Positions 35,156 through 46,986 of a stretch of DNA of 64,000 nucleotides are shown here, in pieces. Position 1 is the stretch's first letter; each line of letters starts with the position of its first letter. Under the pieces are notes generated by a model. The model worked only from the letters and a program-made list of their open reading frames with translations, was not told the origin of the DNA and made no database searches. This DNA is from Sphingomonadales bacterium (GTDB lineage Bacteria > Pseudomonadota > Alphaproteobacteria > Sphingomonadales > Sphingomonadaceae): contig JAFLDB010000012.1 of the NCBI GenBank assembly GCA_017302615.1, forward strand, positions 1-64,000. Reading direction: 5' to 3'. Made by a program: the position numbers and the translations under genes.

Positions 35156-37209
35156 CCCCCCCGCAGCAGCTGCACGCCCCAGTCGCGTTCGAACAGGTAG
35201 AGCAGCAGCCGCGCCGCTTCGCCGCGTTCGCCGGTCAGGCCGCCGTCCCGCTCCACCAGCAGCCGGGCATCGTCATGCGCGATCGGCAGCAGCCGCTGGA
35301 TCTGCTCCAGGCTGGCGACCCGGAACGGGGTGTCGCCCGATTGCCGTGTACCGAGCAGTTCGCCCCCGCCGCGCAGCTTGAGGTCCTCCTCGGCCAGCCG
35401 GAACCCGTCCTGGGTCTCGCGCATCAGGGCCAGCCGCTCGCGCGCGGTTTCCGATAGCGTCGTGCCGCGCAGCAACAGGCAGGTGCTCTTGCCCTCGCCC
35501 CGCCCGACCCGGCCGCGCAGCTGGTGCAACTGGGCAAGGCCGAACCGCTCGGCCTGCTCGATCACCATCAGCGTCGCGTTGGGCACGTCGACGCCCACTT
35601 CGATCACCGTGGTTGCCACCAGCAGCCGCGCCGCGCCGCTGGCAAAGCGCTCCATCGCCGCGTCCTTCACTTCGGGCCGTAGCTGGCCGTGAACCAGCAC
35701 CACGCTGTCCCCGAAGCGGGCCTTAAGCTCGGCATAGCGGGCCTCGGCCGCGGCGAGGTCCTCGCTTTCCTGTTCGCGCACCATCGGGCAGACCCAATAG
35801 GCCTGCTGTCCGCTTTCCAGATGCCGCCCGATCGCGCCAACCACGTCGCCGATCCGTTCCAGCGCGACCACGCGCGTATCGATCGGCTGGCGGCCGGGGG
35901 GCATTTCGTCCAGCCGGCTGACATCCATCTCGCCATACTGGGCGAGCGTCAGCGTGCGCGGGATCGGAGTCGCGGTCATTGCCAGACAATGCGGAGTGCG
36001 CCGCCCCTTTTGCGTGAGCATCAGCCGCTGGCCCACACCGAAGCGGTGCTGCTCGTCAATCACTACCAGCGCCAGGTTCTTGTACGCCACCGCGTCCTGA
36101 AAGATCGCGTGGGTGCCGACGACCAGCTGGATCGATCCGTCGAGCAGCCCCATCAGGATCGATTCGCGCGCGCGGCCCTTGTCACGGCCGGTCAGCAGCG
36201 CGATTGTCACGCCGGTTCCGGCCGCCATCCGGGTCAGGGTTTCGTGATGCTGGCGGGCCAGGATCTCGGTCGGGGCGAGCAGCGCGGCCTGCGCGCCCGC
36301 TTCCACCGCCAGCAGCATGGCCTGCAAGGCCACCACCGTCTTGCCCGATCCGACATCGCCCTGCAGCAGCCGCAGCATCGGCGCGGCTTGCGCCATGTCT
36401 TCCTCGATCTCGCGCACCGAGCGGGCCTGCGCGCCGGTCAGACCGAACGGCAGGGAAAGCTTGCCGCGCAATGACCCGTCGCCCACCAGCGGGGTCCCCA
36501 CCCGCGCGCGGTTGGCGTTCTTGACCAGCAGCAGCGCCAGACTGTTGGCGAGCAGTTCGTCATAGGCCAGCCGGTCGCGCGCGGCGGCATGTTCGCCCTT
36601 GTGCGACAGCTCCAGCGCATCGCGCCAGCGCGGCCACTGCATCCGGTCGGCCAGCCCCGGCTCGATCCATTCGGGCAGCTCCGGCACGCGCTCCAATGCC
36701 TGATGGATCAGGGCGGACAGCCGCCCCTGGGTCAGCCCTTCGGACAGCGGATAGACCGGCTCCACCAGTTGCCCCAGCGCAGCGGCGCTTTCCTCGGCCA
36801 CGTGATCGGGGTGAACGATCTGCAGCATCTGCCCGTACTGGTCGAGCCGGCCGGCGATCCAGCGCTTTTCGCCCAGCGGCAGGGCCTTTTTCGCCCAGCC
36901 GGTGTTGCGGCCGAAATAGGTGACCGAACAGATGTTGCCCGCACTGTCCGCGGCCAGCACGCGGAACGGGCCGCGCCCCTGCGAACTGCGGTACTCGACC
37001 GGGGTCAGCGGTACGACCACGTTCTCTCCCACGCTGGCCGCGTCGAGATCGGCCACGGCGCGGCGCGTGACGAACCGGTCGGGCAGGTGATAGGCAAAGT
37101 CGCGGACCCGGCTCAGCGCCAGCCGTTCCAGCGGGCGCGCAAGGCCCGTGCCGACGCCTTTCAGGCTGTCGGCCGCAACGAACAGGGGATTTAGCCGTTC
37201 GGGGCGCAT
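35152..37209 (-). CDS. recG: ATP-dependent DNA helicase RecG
   Basis: Helicase of 685 residues that reverses stalled replication forks and processes Holliday junctions. An N-terminal wedge/OB region (about 1-230) precedes the helicase core with Walker A RLLQGDVGSGKTVVAL (about 280-292), the DEQH box VVIDEQHRFG, motif III AMTATPIPRTL and the late QLRGRVGRGE. Start MRPERLNPLFVAADSLKGVG at 37209 fits the family; the longer frame is dropped. Convergent with the transpeptidase gene. Confidence 0.96.
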   Translation of the reverse strand: MRPERLNPLFVAADSLKGVGTGLARPLERLALSRVRDFAYHLPDRFVTRRAVADLDAASVGENVVVPLTPVEYRSSQGRGPFRVLAADSAGNICSVTYFGRNTGWAKKALPLGEKRWIAGRLDQYGQMLQIVHPDHVAEESAAALGQLVEPVYPLSEGLTQGRLSALIHQALERVPELPEWIEPGLADRMQWPRWRDALELSHKGEHAAARDRLAYDELLANSLALLLVKNANRARVGTPLVGDGSLRGKLSLPFGLTGAQARSVREIEEDMAQAAPMLRLLQGDVGSGKTVVALQAMLLAVEAGAQAALLAPTEILARQHHETLTRMAAGTGVTIALLTGRDKGRARESILMGLLDGSIQLVVGTHAIFQDAVAYKNLALVVIDEQHRFGVGQRLMLTQKGRRTPHCLAMTATPIPRTLTLAQYGEMDVSRLDEMPPGRQPIDTRVVALERIGDVVGAIGRHLESGQQAYWVCPMVREQESEDLAAAEARYAELKARFGDSVVLVHGQLRPEVKDAAMERFASGAARLLVATTVIEVGVDVPNATLMVIEQAERFGLAQLHQLRGRVGRGEGKSTCLLLRGTTLSETARERLALMRETQDGFRLAEEDLKLRGGGELLGTRQSGDTPFRVASLEQIQRLLPIAHDDARLLVERDGGLTGERGEAARLLLYLFERDWGVQLLRGG

Positions 37210-37319
37210 GACCTCACCATAGGCCCGGGGGCGACCTTTTCGCCAGACTTTGATGCAGCGCATGGAACTGGAGCCGATCCGGTGCTGCCATGACCCGGTA
37301 ACACAAGCGGGAGACGATC

Positions 37320-37727
37320 ATGCTGCTGCCCCACGGAACCATCATCGCGCTGGTCGATGGCCAGCATCTGGAACTCTATCGCAATACCGGGAACGAGGCC
37401 GAGCCGCATCTGGCCGCCCTGCCCGCGCCCAAACTGGACGAGCACAACCATGGCTCTGGCGGGCGTCACTATTCCAGCGCCGGCAACCCGGATGAGCACC
37501 GTCAGCAAGAAGATGGCCACGCCGCCGGAGTCGCCGCCTGGCTCAACGGCGAAGTGCTGGCCCATCGGATCGAATCGCTGGTGGTGATGGCCGATCCGCG
37601 CACCTTGGGCGAACTGCGCCGTCACTATCACGTGATGACCGAGCGAGCGGTGCTGAAGGACTATGCCAAGAACCTGGTCGGCCGTCCGCCGGAGCGGATC
37701 ATCGAGGCGCTGCGCGAACACAATTGA
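37320..37727 (+). CDS. Host attachment family protein
   Basis: Soluble protein of 135 residues starting MLLPHGTIIALVDGQHLELYRN, with GGGAG seven bases upstream. The pattern ALVDGQHLELYRN, a central Gly/His/Asp-rich linker and SLVVMADPRTLGELRRHY matches proteins annotated as host attachment proteins, a name from Agrobacterium that relate to bacterial release-factor-like (baeRF) folds. True function is unclear. It lies between recG and sdhE, genes that are often close neighbours in alphaproteobacteria. Confidence 0.78.
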   Translation: MLLPHGTIIALVDGQHLELYRNTGNEAEPHLAALPAPKLDEHNHGSGGRHYSSAGNPDEHRQQEDGHAAGVAAWLNGEVLAHRIESLVVMADPRTLGELRRHYHVMTERAVLKDYAKNLVGRPPERIIEALREHN

Positions 37728-37738
37728 GCGTTGCCTTT

Positions 37739-37766
37739 GCCTTCGCCGCCCCCTAGCGGCGAAGGC
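37739..37766. other. 11-bp hairpin abutting the sdhE start
   Basis: GCCTTCGCCGC (37739-37749) and its complement (37756-37766) flank a six-base loop, and the second arm ends directly before the sdhE ATG. It covers the purine-rich GAAGG that would serve as ribosome binding site, so it may lower or control sdhE translation, or act as a 3' hairpin of the gene before it. Confidence 0.65.
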
Positions 37767-38033
37767 ATGGACCACGAAGACCGCCTGCGCCGCCTGAAGT
37801 ATCGCGCCTGGCATCGCGGCACGCGCGAGGCCGATTACATGATCGGCTGCTTCTTTGACCGCTATGGTGCCGAATGGGGCGAAACCGAGATCGCCTGGTT
37901 CGAAAAGCTGCTGGACGAGGAAGACGTCGACATCATGGGCTGGGCGCTTGGCACCCTGTCCGTGCCGGAGGAATATGCCGGGCCGCTGATGGACGCCTTT
38001 TGCAAGCTCGACTTCGTCGAAATCCCGCGCTGA
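37767..38033 (+). CDS. sdhE: Succinate dehydrogenase assembly factor SdhE
   Basis: Small five-helix protein of 88 residues (DUF339 family) that promotes covalent flavinylation of SdhA. The signature RGTRE at residues 17-21, in YRAWHRGTREADYMIG, is the RGxxE motif needed for activity. ATG 37767 gives the normal family N-terminus; the upstream codons of the longer frame are part of a hairpin. No sdh genes lie nearby. It precedes mfd. Confidence 0.92.
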   Translation: MDHEDRLRRLKYRAWHRGTREADYMIGCFFDRYGAEWGETEIAWFEKLLDEEDVDIMGWALGTLSVPEEYAGPLMDAFCKLDFVEIPR

Positions 38034-38149
38034 CCCATACCCCTTGGGGTTGTTCGACAATCCGCGATCCGGCCGCTAAGGCAGCGGTCCGAATCCCCAC
38101 CCCGCTGGCCGCCGAAAAGGCCCGCGGGGCAATTGCTGTTGTGTGAACC

Positions 38150-41100
38150 ATGCCCGACCTGTCGAAAATCCTTGCCGCCAAGGCCCCGCTGACGCTCTCC
38201 TCGCTGCCGCGCGGGGCGCAGCCGCTGGTGCTGGCCGACCTGGCCCGGGCGGCAAAGACCCGCGCGGTGTTCATCGCGCCGGACGAAGCGGCGATGCAGG
38301 CCATTGCCGACAGTGCCGCCTTTTTCGCCCCGGAGTTGGACGTCATCGCCTTTCCCGCGTGGGACTGCCTGCCCTATGACCGGGCCAGCCCGGCCCTGTC
38401 GGTATCCGCGCGGCGGCTTGCCGCGCTGCACCGCCTGCAGGGCAAGTCAGGCAGCCCGCAGCTGCTGGTCACCACCATCAACGCGGTACTGCAGCGCATC
38501 GCCACCCCGTTCCGGATCCGCGAGAACGTGCGGCTGCTCAAACCCGGGATGGAGATCGGCCGGGAAAGCCTGATCGGCCTGCTGCAGCGGCAGGGTTACA
38601 GCCGTACCGATACGGTGGCCGATGCCGGCGAATATGCGGTGCGCGGGTCGATCTTCGATATCTTTCCCTCGGGCCTGGGTTCCGGCCTGCGGCTCGATTT
38701 CTTCGGCGACGAGCTGGAAACTCTGCGGCTGTTCGATCCCAACACCCAGCGCTCCAGCGGCGTGGCAGAGAGCCACCTGCTGCTGCCCGCCAGCGAGGCG
38801 CTGCTCGACGAGGACAGCGTCAAACGCTTCCGCAGCCGTTACCGCGAACTGTTCGGCGCCAATGCTACCGGCGATCCGCTTTATCAGGCGGTCAGCGACG
38901 GACGGCGGCTGGCCGGGATGGAGCACTGGCTGCCACTGTTCGAGGAACGGATGGCCACGCTGTTCGATCACCTCGGCGCGGACGATACCATCGTGATCGA
39001 CAGCGGCGCGATCGGCGCTGCCGATGAGCGGCTGGGCGACATTGCCGATTACTTCGCGGCCCGCTCCGACACGTCGGGCAAGGCGGCAGGTTCCTATCGT
39101 CCGCTGCCGCCCGAAGCGCTGTATTTGACCAAGGAAGAACTGGCCGAGAAGCTGCGCAGCCACCCGGTCCACAAGGCGGAAATCTTCGCCCAGCCGGACG
39201 GGGCCGGAACGCTCGATTTCGGCTTTGCCGGCAGCCGCGATTTCGCGCCGGAACGCGCGCGCGGCGACAACGTCTATGAAGCCGCCGCGCAATATCTGAC
39301 TGGGCAGGCCAAGCGCGGCAAGAAGGCGCTGATCGCGGCCTATTCCGAAGGCAGCCGCGCCCGCATCGCCGCGATCCTGGGTGAAGCCGCCCGCCCCGCC
39401 CCGGTCATGGCCGATAGCTGGCAGGAAGCACTGGGTCTGGCGGCCCGGGGCGCGCCGGTCGCGCTGGTCCTGCCGCTCGAAACCGGCTTTGCCAATGCCG
39501 AGCTGGAACTGGTCACCGAACAGGACATCCTGGGTGACCGGCTGGTCCGCCGCAAGAAGCGCCGCAAGGGCGCCGATGCCTTCCTGGCCGAACTGGCGGC
39601 GCTGACCCCGGGCGATCTGGTGGTGCACATGGAGCACGGGATCGGCCGCTACATCGGGCTGCAATCGATCCCGGTCGGGCAAAGCCCGCACGATTGCGTC
39701 GCGCTGGAATACCACGGCGGCGACAAGCTGTATGTCCCGGTCGAGAACATCGACGTCCTCTCGCGCTATGGCAGCGATGCGGAATTCGTCGCGCTCGACC
39801 GGCTGGGCGGCGAAGGCTGGCAGAAGCGCAAGGCCCGTCTGAAAGAGCGGATCCGCCAGATTGCGCACGAACTGCTCAAGACCGCGGCGCTCCGCGCCCT
39901 GCGCACCGCGCCGGTGCTGGCCCCGGACCAGGGTGCTTACGATCAGTTCTGCGAGCGGTTCCCGTGGCAGGAAACCGAAGACCAGGAAGCCGCGATCGAG
40001 GATGTGCTGGGCGATCTGGGCGAAGGCAAGCCGATGGACCGGCTGGTCTGCGGCGATGTCGGCTTCGGCAAGACCGAAGTTGCGCTGCGCGCGGCCTTCG
40101 TTGCCGCCATGGCCGGGCAGCAGGTGGCCGTCATCGCGCCGACCACGCTGCTCGCCCGCCAGCACTTCACCGGCTTTACCGAGCGGTTTGCGGGCTTCCC
40201 GCTGAAAGTCGGGCGGCTGTCGCGGCTGGTCGGGGACAAGGAGGCGAAGGCCACCAAGGCGGGCCTTGCCGACGGCACGGTCGACATCGTCGTCGGCACC
40301 CATGCGCTGCTGGCCAAGACATTGCAGTTCAAGCGGCTGGGGCTGGTGATCGTTGACGAGGAGCAGCGCTTTGGCGTCAACCACAAGGAAGCGCTGAAGC
40401 AGCTGCGCAACAACGTCCACGTCCTGACGCTGACCGCCACACCGATCCCGCGCACCCTGCAGATGGCGATGAGCGGCCTTCGCGAACTGTCCACCATCCA
40501 GACCCCGCCGGTCGACCGGCTGGCGGTGCGGACCTATGTGATGGAATGGGACGACATGGTGATGCGCGAGGCGCTGCTGCGCGAGCATCACCGCGGCGGC
40601 CAGAGCTTCATCGTCGTCCCCCGGATTGCCGACATGGACGCGCTGGAACAGTGGCTGCGCGAGACTGTGCCCGAGGTCCGTTTCGTTACCGCTCACGGCC
40701 AGATGGCGGCGGGCGAAGTGGAAGAGCGAATGAGCGCCTTCTACGAGAAGAAATACGAAGTGCTGCTATCGACCACCATCGTCGAAAGCGGACTGGATAT
40801 TCCGAGCGCCAACACCATCATCATCCACCGCGCCGACCGGTTCGGGCTGGCCCAGCTCTATCAGCTGCGCGGACGGGTCGGTCGTTCGAAACTGCGGGCC
40901 TATGCCTATCTGACCACACCGGCCGATACCCAGCTTTCGGAAGTGGCGGAAAAGCGCCTGAAGGTGCTGGGCGATCTCGACTCGCTGGGGGCCGGTTTCC
41001 AGCTCGCCAGCCACGATCTCGACATTCGCGGCGCAGGGAACCTCTTGGGCGACGAACAGAGCGGCCACATCCGCGAGGTCGGGTTCGAGCTTTACCAGTC

Positions 41101-41623
41101 GATGCTGGAAGACGCGATCCTGGCGGCCAAGGCCGGGGATCTGGGCGTGGTCAAGGAACGCCATGCGCTCAGCCCGCAGATCACCGTCGATGCGCCGATC
41201 ATGATCCCGGACGATTACGTCCCCGATCTGGCCGTGCGCATGGCGCTCTATCGCCGCCTCAACGATGCCGAGGATACCGCCGAGATCGAATCGCTGTCCG
41301 CCGAAATGATCGACCGCTTCGGCCCGCTGCCGCAGCCGACCGCCAACCTGATCCGCCTGATCCAGATCAAGCGCCAGGCGATCGAGGCCAATATCGCAAA
41401 GATCGACGTCGGGCCGAAAGGCACGCTGGTCTCGTTCCACAATGACGAGTTCCCCGATCCGGCGGGCCTGTTCGCCTACGCCCAGCGGCTGGAAGGGACG
41501 ATCAAGCTGCGCCCCGACAGCAAGATCGTGGTGGTCCGCGCCTGGGGCAGCGCCGAAGCCCGGCTCAACGGCCTGTTCCAGCTGACCAAGGGGCTAAGCG
41601 CGATTGCGCGCAAGGCGCGGTAG
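38150..41623 (+). CDS. mfd: Transcription-repair coupling factor
   Basis: Full-length Mfd of 1157 residues that removes RNA polymerase stalled at DNA damage and recruits UvrA. It shows the UvrB-like N-terminus (about 1-350), the RNA polymerase-interaction domain (about 480-550, GDLVVHMEHGIGRYIGL), the RecG-like translocase with Walker A CGDVGFGKTEVAL near residue 640, DEEQRFG near 735 and QLRGRVGRSKLRAY, and the C-terminal UvrA-mimic domain. It is a single gene after sdhE, followed by a palindromic repeat. Confidence 0.97.
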   Translation: MPDLSKILAAKAPLTLSSLPRGAQPLVLADLARAAKTRAVFIAPDEAAMQAIADSAAFFAPELDVIAFPAWDCLPYDRASPALSVSARRLAALHRLQGKSGSPQLLVTTINAVLQRIATPFRIRENVRLLKPGMEIGRESLIGLLQRQGYSRTDTVADAGEYAVRGSIFDIFPSGLGSGLRLDFFGDELETLRLFDPNTQRSSGVAESHLLLPASEALLDEDSVKRFRSRYRELFGANATGDPLYQAVSDGRRLAGMEHWLPLFEERMATLFDHLGADDTIVIDSGAIGAADERLGDIADYFAARSDTSGKAAGSYRPLPPEALYLTKEELAEKLRSHPVHKAEIFAQPDGAGTLDFGFAGSRDFAPERARGDNVYEAAAQYLTGQAKRGKKALIAAYSEGSRARIAAILGEAARPAPVMADSWQEALGLAARGAPVALVLPLETGFANAELELVTEQDILGDRLVRRKKRRKGADAFLAELAALTPGDLVVHMEHGIGRYIGLQSIPVGQSPHDCVALEYHGGDKLYVPVENIDVLSRYGSDAEFVALDRLGGEGWQKRKARLKERIRQIAHELLKTAALRALRTAPVLAPDQGAYDQFCERFPWQETEDQEAAIEDVLGDLGEGKPMDRLVCGDVGFGKTEVALRAAFVAAMAGQQVAVIAPTTLLARQHFTGFTERFAGFPLKVGRLSRLVGDKEAKATKAGLADGTVDIVVGTHALLAKTLQFKRLGLVIVDEEQRFGVNHKEALKQLRNNVHVLTLTATPIPRTLQMAMSGLRELSTIQTPPVDRLAVRTYVMEWDDMVMREALLREHHRGGQSFIVVPRIADMDALEQWLRETVPEVRFVTAHGQMAAGEVEERMSAFYEKKYEVLLSTTIVESGLDIPSANTIIIHRADRFGLAQLYQLRGRVGRSKLRAYAYLTTPADTQLSEVAEKRLKVLGDLDSLGAGFQLASHDLDIRGAGNLLGDEQSGHIREVGFELYQSMLEDAILAAKAGDLGVVKERHALSPQITVDAPIMIPDDYVPDLAVRMALYRRLNDAEDTAEIESLSAEMIDRFGPLPQPTANLIRLIQIKRQAIEANIAKIDVGPKGTLVSFHNDEFPDPAGLFAYAQRLEGTIKLRPDSKIVVVRAWGSAEARLNGLFQLTKGLSAIARKAR

Positions 41624-41643
41624 GGAAGTGGCCTGACAGGCTA

Positions 41644-41722
41644 ACCTGTCATCGCCGCGCAGGCGGGAATCCACGGTCTGCCCTTGCGCCATGGATCCCC
41701 GCCTGCGCGGGGATGACCAGGT
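41644..41722. repeat. Palindromic repeat (CCGCGCAGGCGGG type), copy 1
   Basis: Arms 41644-41673 and 41692-41722 form an imperfect 30-bp inverted repeat centred on CCCGCCTGCGCGGGG and GTCATC. The same unit occurs at 56872-56948. It separates the convergent mfd and EAL genes. Confidence 0.88.
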
Positions 41723-41752
41723 CTGCTCTAAAACGAAGTCGCGGCGAGGTCC

Positions 41753-43042
41753 CTAACCGCCCGCCAGCGCCCGGAATGCCTCCGCCCCCAGCGGTTTCGC
41801 CCGCAGGAAGCCTTGATAGACCGCGCAGCCCTCGGCGCTGACGAGGGCGCGCTGGGCTTCGCTCTCCACACCCTCGGCGATCACCTTGAGGTCCAGCGCC
41901 CCGGCCATGGCCACAATCGCCCGCAGCACGGCCAGATCGCGCGGATCGTCGGTCCCTTCGATCATCGAGCGGTCGAGCTTGAGGTAATGCAGCGGCAGCA
42001 GTTTCAGGTAGCGGAAATTGCAGAAACCCGCGCCGAAATCGTCAAGCGCGATCCGCGTGCCCTGGGCCGCGAGCCGTTCCAGCGCGAGCGCGGCCTGGGC
42101 AACATCGGCCAGCAGGACCTGCTCGGTCACTTCCAGGGTCAGCCGCTCGGAGGGAAACCGGCTGGCAGCCAGCAGCCGGGCGAAATCCTCAGCAAAATCG
42201 CCGCGGGCCAGATCGTTGGGCGTAACGTTGAGCGACAGCCGCAGATGCTCCGGCCAGCCCTGCGCGCCCGCCAGCGCGGCCTGGGCGATGTGGCGCGAAA
42301 GCTGGGCGACGTGATCGGCCCGCTCGGCAATGGCGAACAGCGCCCCGGCCCCGATCCGGCCCAGCCGCGGGTGATTCCACCGGGCCAGCGCTTCTGCCCC
42401 GGTCAGGCGATCATCGGTGCAGGACCATTGCGGCTGATAGACCACTTCAATCTCGCCCCGGTCGAGCGCGTGGAGCAGGTCTGCTTCCAGCTGGGCCGCA
42501 CTGCGCCCGGCGCGGATCGCCTCGCCATCGGCCCAGGCCAGCCGCCGGGCCGGAGCGGCCATGGCGCTGGCGAGGGTCTGGCCGAGCCGGTCGAGCAGCG
42601 AATCCGCCTCCTCTCCGCCCAGCGAGCGCAGCAGCGCCCCGCGCGGTGACAGGCGCAATGTCGCCCCGCCGACCGCGATCGGCCGGGCCAGGGCATCGAG
42701 GATCTGCGCAGCCAGCATCTGCCAGCGCTCGCGGCTGCAGGCTTCGGTCGAAAGCAGCAGGAACTGCCCGCCCCCGCCGCGCGCCGCGATCCAGGCCCCG
42801 TCCAGTTCGCCGTGGGCAAAGTGTCGCAGCCGCGCCGCAACCTCGGCCAGGGCGGCATCCCCCGCAGCCGAGCCATAGGCCAGATTGACCGCGTCGAACC
42901 GCCGCAGGCCGATCAGCAGGGCATGGACCGGCTTGCCGCCATCCAGCCAGTCACCCAGCCGCGCGCGCGCCGCATCGCGGCCGGGCAGGCCGGTCAGCGC
43001 ATCGTGGCGCATGGCCAGGGCATCGGGAAACGCGGCATCCAT
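41753..43042 (-). CDS. EAL-domain c-di-GMP phosphodiesterase with degenerate GGDEF
   Basis: Protein of 429 residues. The N-terminal GGDEF-like domain (about 15-165) has GGGGQF in place of GGDEF near residues 88-93 and should not make c-di-GMP. The EAL domain (about 180-425) keeps catalytic features: GAEALARW near residue 215, SLNVTPNDL, LEVTEQV, IALDDFGAGF, LKLDRSMI, IAEGVES and QGFLRAKPL. It therefore probably degrades c-di-GMP, perhaps with the GGDEF remnant as a GTP sensor. No membrane or sensory domain. Divergent from nadK. Confidence 0.9.
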   Translation of the reverse strand: MDAAFPDALAMRHDALTGLPGRDAARARLGDWLDGGKPVHALLIGLRRFDAVNLAYGSAAGDAALAEVAARLRHFAHGELDGAWIAARGGGGQFLLLSTEACSRERWQMLAAQILDALARPIAVGGATLRLSPRGALLRSLGGEEADSLLDRLGQTLASAMAAPARRLAWADGEAIRAGRSAAQLEADLLHALDRGEIEVVYQPQWSCTDDRLTGAEALARWNHPRLGRIGAGALFAIAERADHVAQLSRHIAQAALAGAQGWPEHLRLSLNVTPNDLARGDFAEDFARLLAASRFPSERLTLEVTEQVLLADVAQAALALERLAAQGTRIALDDFGAGFCNFRYLKLLPLHYLKLDRSMIEGTDDPRDLAVLRAIVAMAGALDLKVIAEGVESEAQRALVSAEGCAVYQGFLRAKPLGAEAFRALAGG

Positions 43043-43104
43043 TGCCCGGCCCTTATCACAAGGCCCCTACCAAAGTGTTCCAATTACCCATATGCACCCG
43101 GCAC

Positions 43105-43884
43105 ATGAGCAACAGCCCCGCCCTCGCCCTGCTGGCATCGGACACGCCCCGCGCACAGGAAGCGGCCGAGGAACTGCGCCGCGACCATGCCTTTGTCCCG
43201 CTGACCGAAGCCGATGTGGCGGTGGTGCTGGGCGGCGACGGGCAGATGCTTCACGCGCTGCATGAAATGCTGGATGCCGGGCATGTCATCCCGGCCTACG
43301 GGATCAATTACGGCACCGTCGGCTTCATGATGAACAAGCCCAAGTCCAGCCGCCCGCTGCCCGAACGGATCGCCCGCGCGAAGCAGCTGGGCATCACGCC
43401 GCTGGAAATGACCGCCACGCTGGGCAGCGGCAAGCAGGTGTCGGGCTTGGCCATCAACGAAGTCTCGCTGCTGCGCGAAACCCGCCAGACCGCGCGGCTG
43501 GAAGTATCGGTCAACGGCAAGGTCCGGATGGCCGAACTGTTCTGCGACGGTGTGCTGGTGGCGACCCCGGCGGGCTCCACTGCCTATAACCTCTCAGCCA
43601 ACGGGCCGATCCTGCCGCTGACGTCCAGCCTGGTGGCGCTGACCCCGATCAGTCCGTTCCGCCCCCGCCGCTGGCGCGGAGCGCTGCTGCCCGATCACTA
43701 CGAGATGTCGTTCCGCGTGCTCGATCCGGACAAGCGCCCGGTCGCGGTGGTGGCCGACCAGAAGGAACTGCGCGATATCCTCGAAGTGGCGGTCCGCGTC
43801 GCGCGCGAACGGCAACTGACGCTGCTGTTCGATCCGGGCAAGACGCTGGAGGAGCGGATCTTCGCCGAGCAGTTCCAGGTCTGA
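43105..43884 (+). CDS. nadK: NAD kinase
   Basis: Enzyme of 259 residues phosphorylating NAD to NADP. The GGDG motif is in VVLGGDGQMLHALHEM (near residue 45), and the second conserved block is VATPAGSTAYNLSANGPI. The short N-terminus is usual for alphaproteobacterial NadK. ATG 43105 (MSNSPALALLAS) is chosen over the longer frame, whose start would overlap the divergent EAL gene. The ribosome binding site is weak. Confidence 0.94.
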   Translation: MSNSPALALLASDTPRAQEAAEELRRDHAFVPLTEADVAVVLGGDGQMLHALHEMLDAGHVIPAYGINYGTVGFMMNKPKSSRPLPERIARAKQLGITPLEMTATLGSGKQVSGLAINEVSLLRETRQTARLEVSVNGKVRMAELFCDGVLVATPAGSTAYNLSANGPILPLTSSLVALTPISPFRPRRWRGALLPDHYEMSFRVLDPDKRPVAVVADQKELRDILEVAVRVARERQLTLLFDPGKTLEERIFAEQFQV

Positions 43885-43903
43885 TTTTTTGCCCCGCACC
43901 CGC

Positions 43904-43931
43904 TTGCCAAACCGATTTGCCCTGCTATAGG
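43904..43931 (+). promoter_or_regulatory. Promoter of tRNA-Asn
   Basis: TTGCCA (43904-43909), 16-base spacer, TATAGG (43926-43931), 24 bases before the tRNA. Same hexamers as the tRNA-Pro promoter. Confidence 0.65.
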
Positions 43932-43955
43932 CGCTCACCTGCCCGCAAGGGTCGC

Positions 43956-44030
43956 TCCCCGATAGCTCAGCGGTAGAGTAGGTGACTGTTAATCACTTGG
44001 CCGTAGGTTCGAATCCTACTCGGGGAGCCA
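43956..44030 (+). tRNA. tRNA-Asn (GTT)
   Basis: Acceptor TCCCCGA pairs with TCGGGGA, the anticodon loop CTGTTAA gives GTT, the T-loop is TTCGAAT, and the 3' CCA is encoded at 44028-44030. A terminator follows at once. Confidence 0.97.
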
Positions 44031-44036
44031 TTTTTC

Positions 44037-44065
44037 AAAAGCCCTGCCGCAAGGCGGGGCTTTTT
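44037..44065 (+). terminator. Rho-independent terminator of tRNA-Asn
   Basis: AAAAGCCCTGCC-GCAA-GGCGGGGCTTTTT: an 8-bp GC stem with one G-U pair extended by A-T pairs, stable GCAA tetraloop and a T tract. The A/T extension may allow use from the secA side too. Confidence 0.92.
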
Positions 44066-44150
44066 GCTGTTCTGGCCCCGCGAAACTGAAAGAGCCCCCT
44101 TCCCGGCGGGGAAGGAGGCCCTTCGCAGCTTGCCTGAAGGCGATCGGCGA

Positions 44151-46892
<2,742 letters not shown>

Positions 46893-46986
46893 AGCAAATT
46901 CCTGAATTGTTTGAAGGGTATGGCAAGACTGGGCACAGACGCGGCGCGCCTGCGCGGGGCCGCTCGGGGCGGTCCTTCAGCCGGGG

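Noticed and set aside
38447..40696. 749-codon open frame opposite mfd
   Set aside because: Antisense shadow; mfd has all family motifs in the opposite strand.
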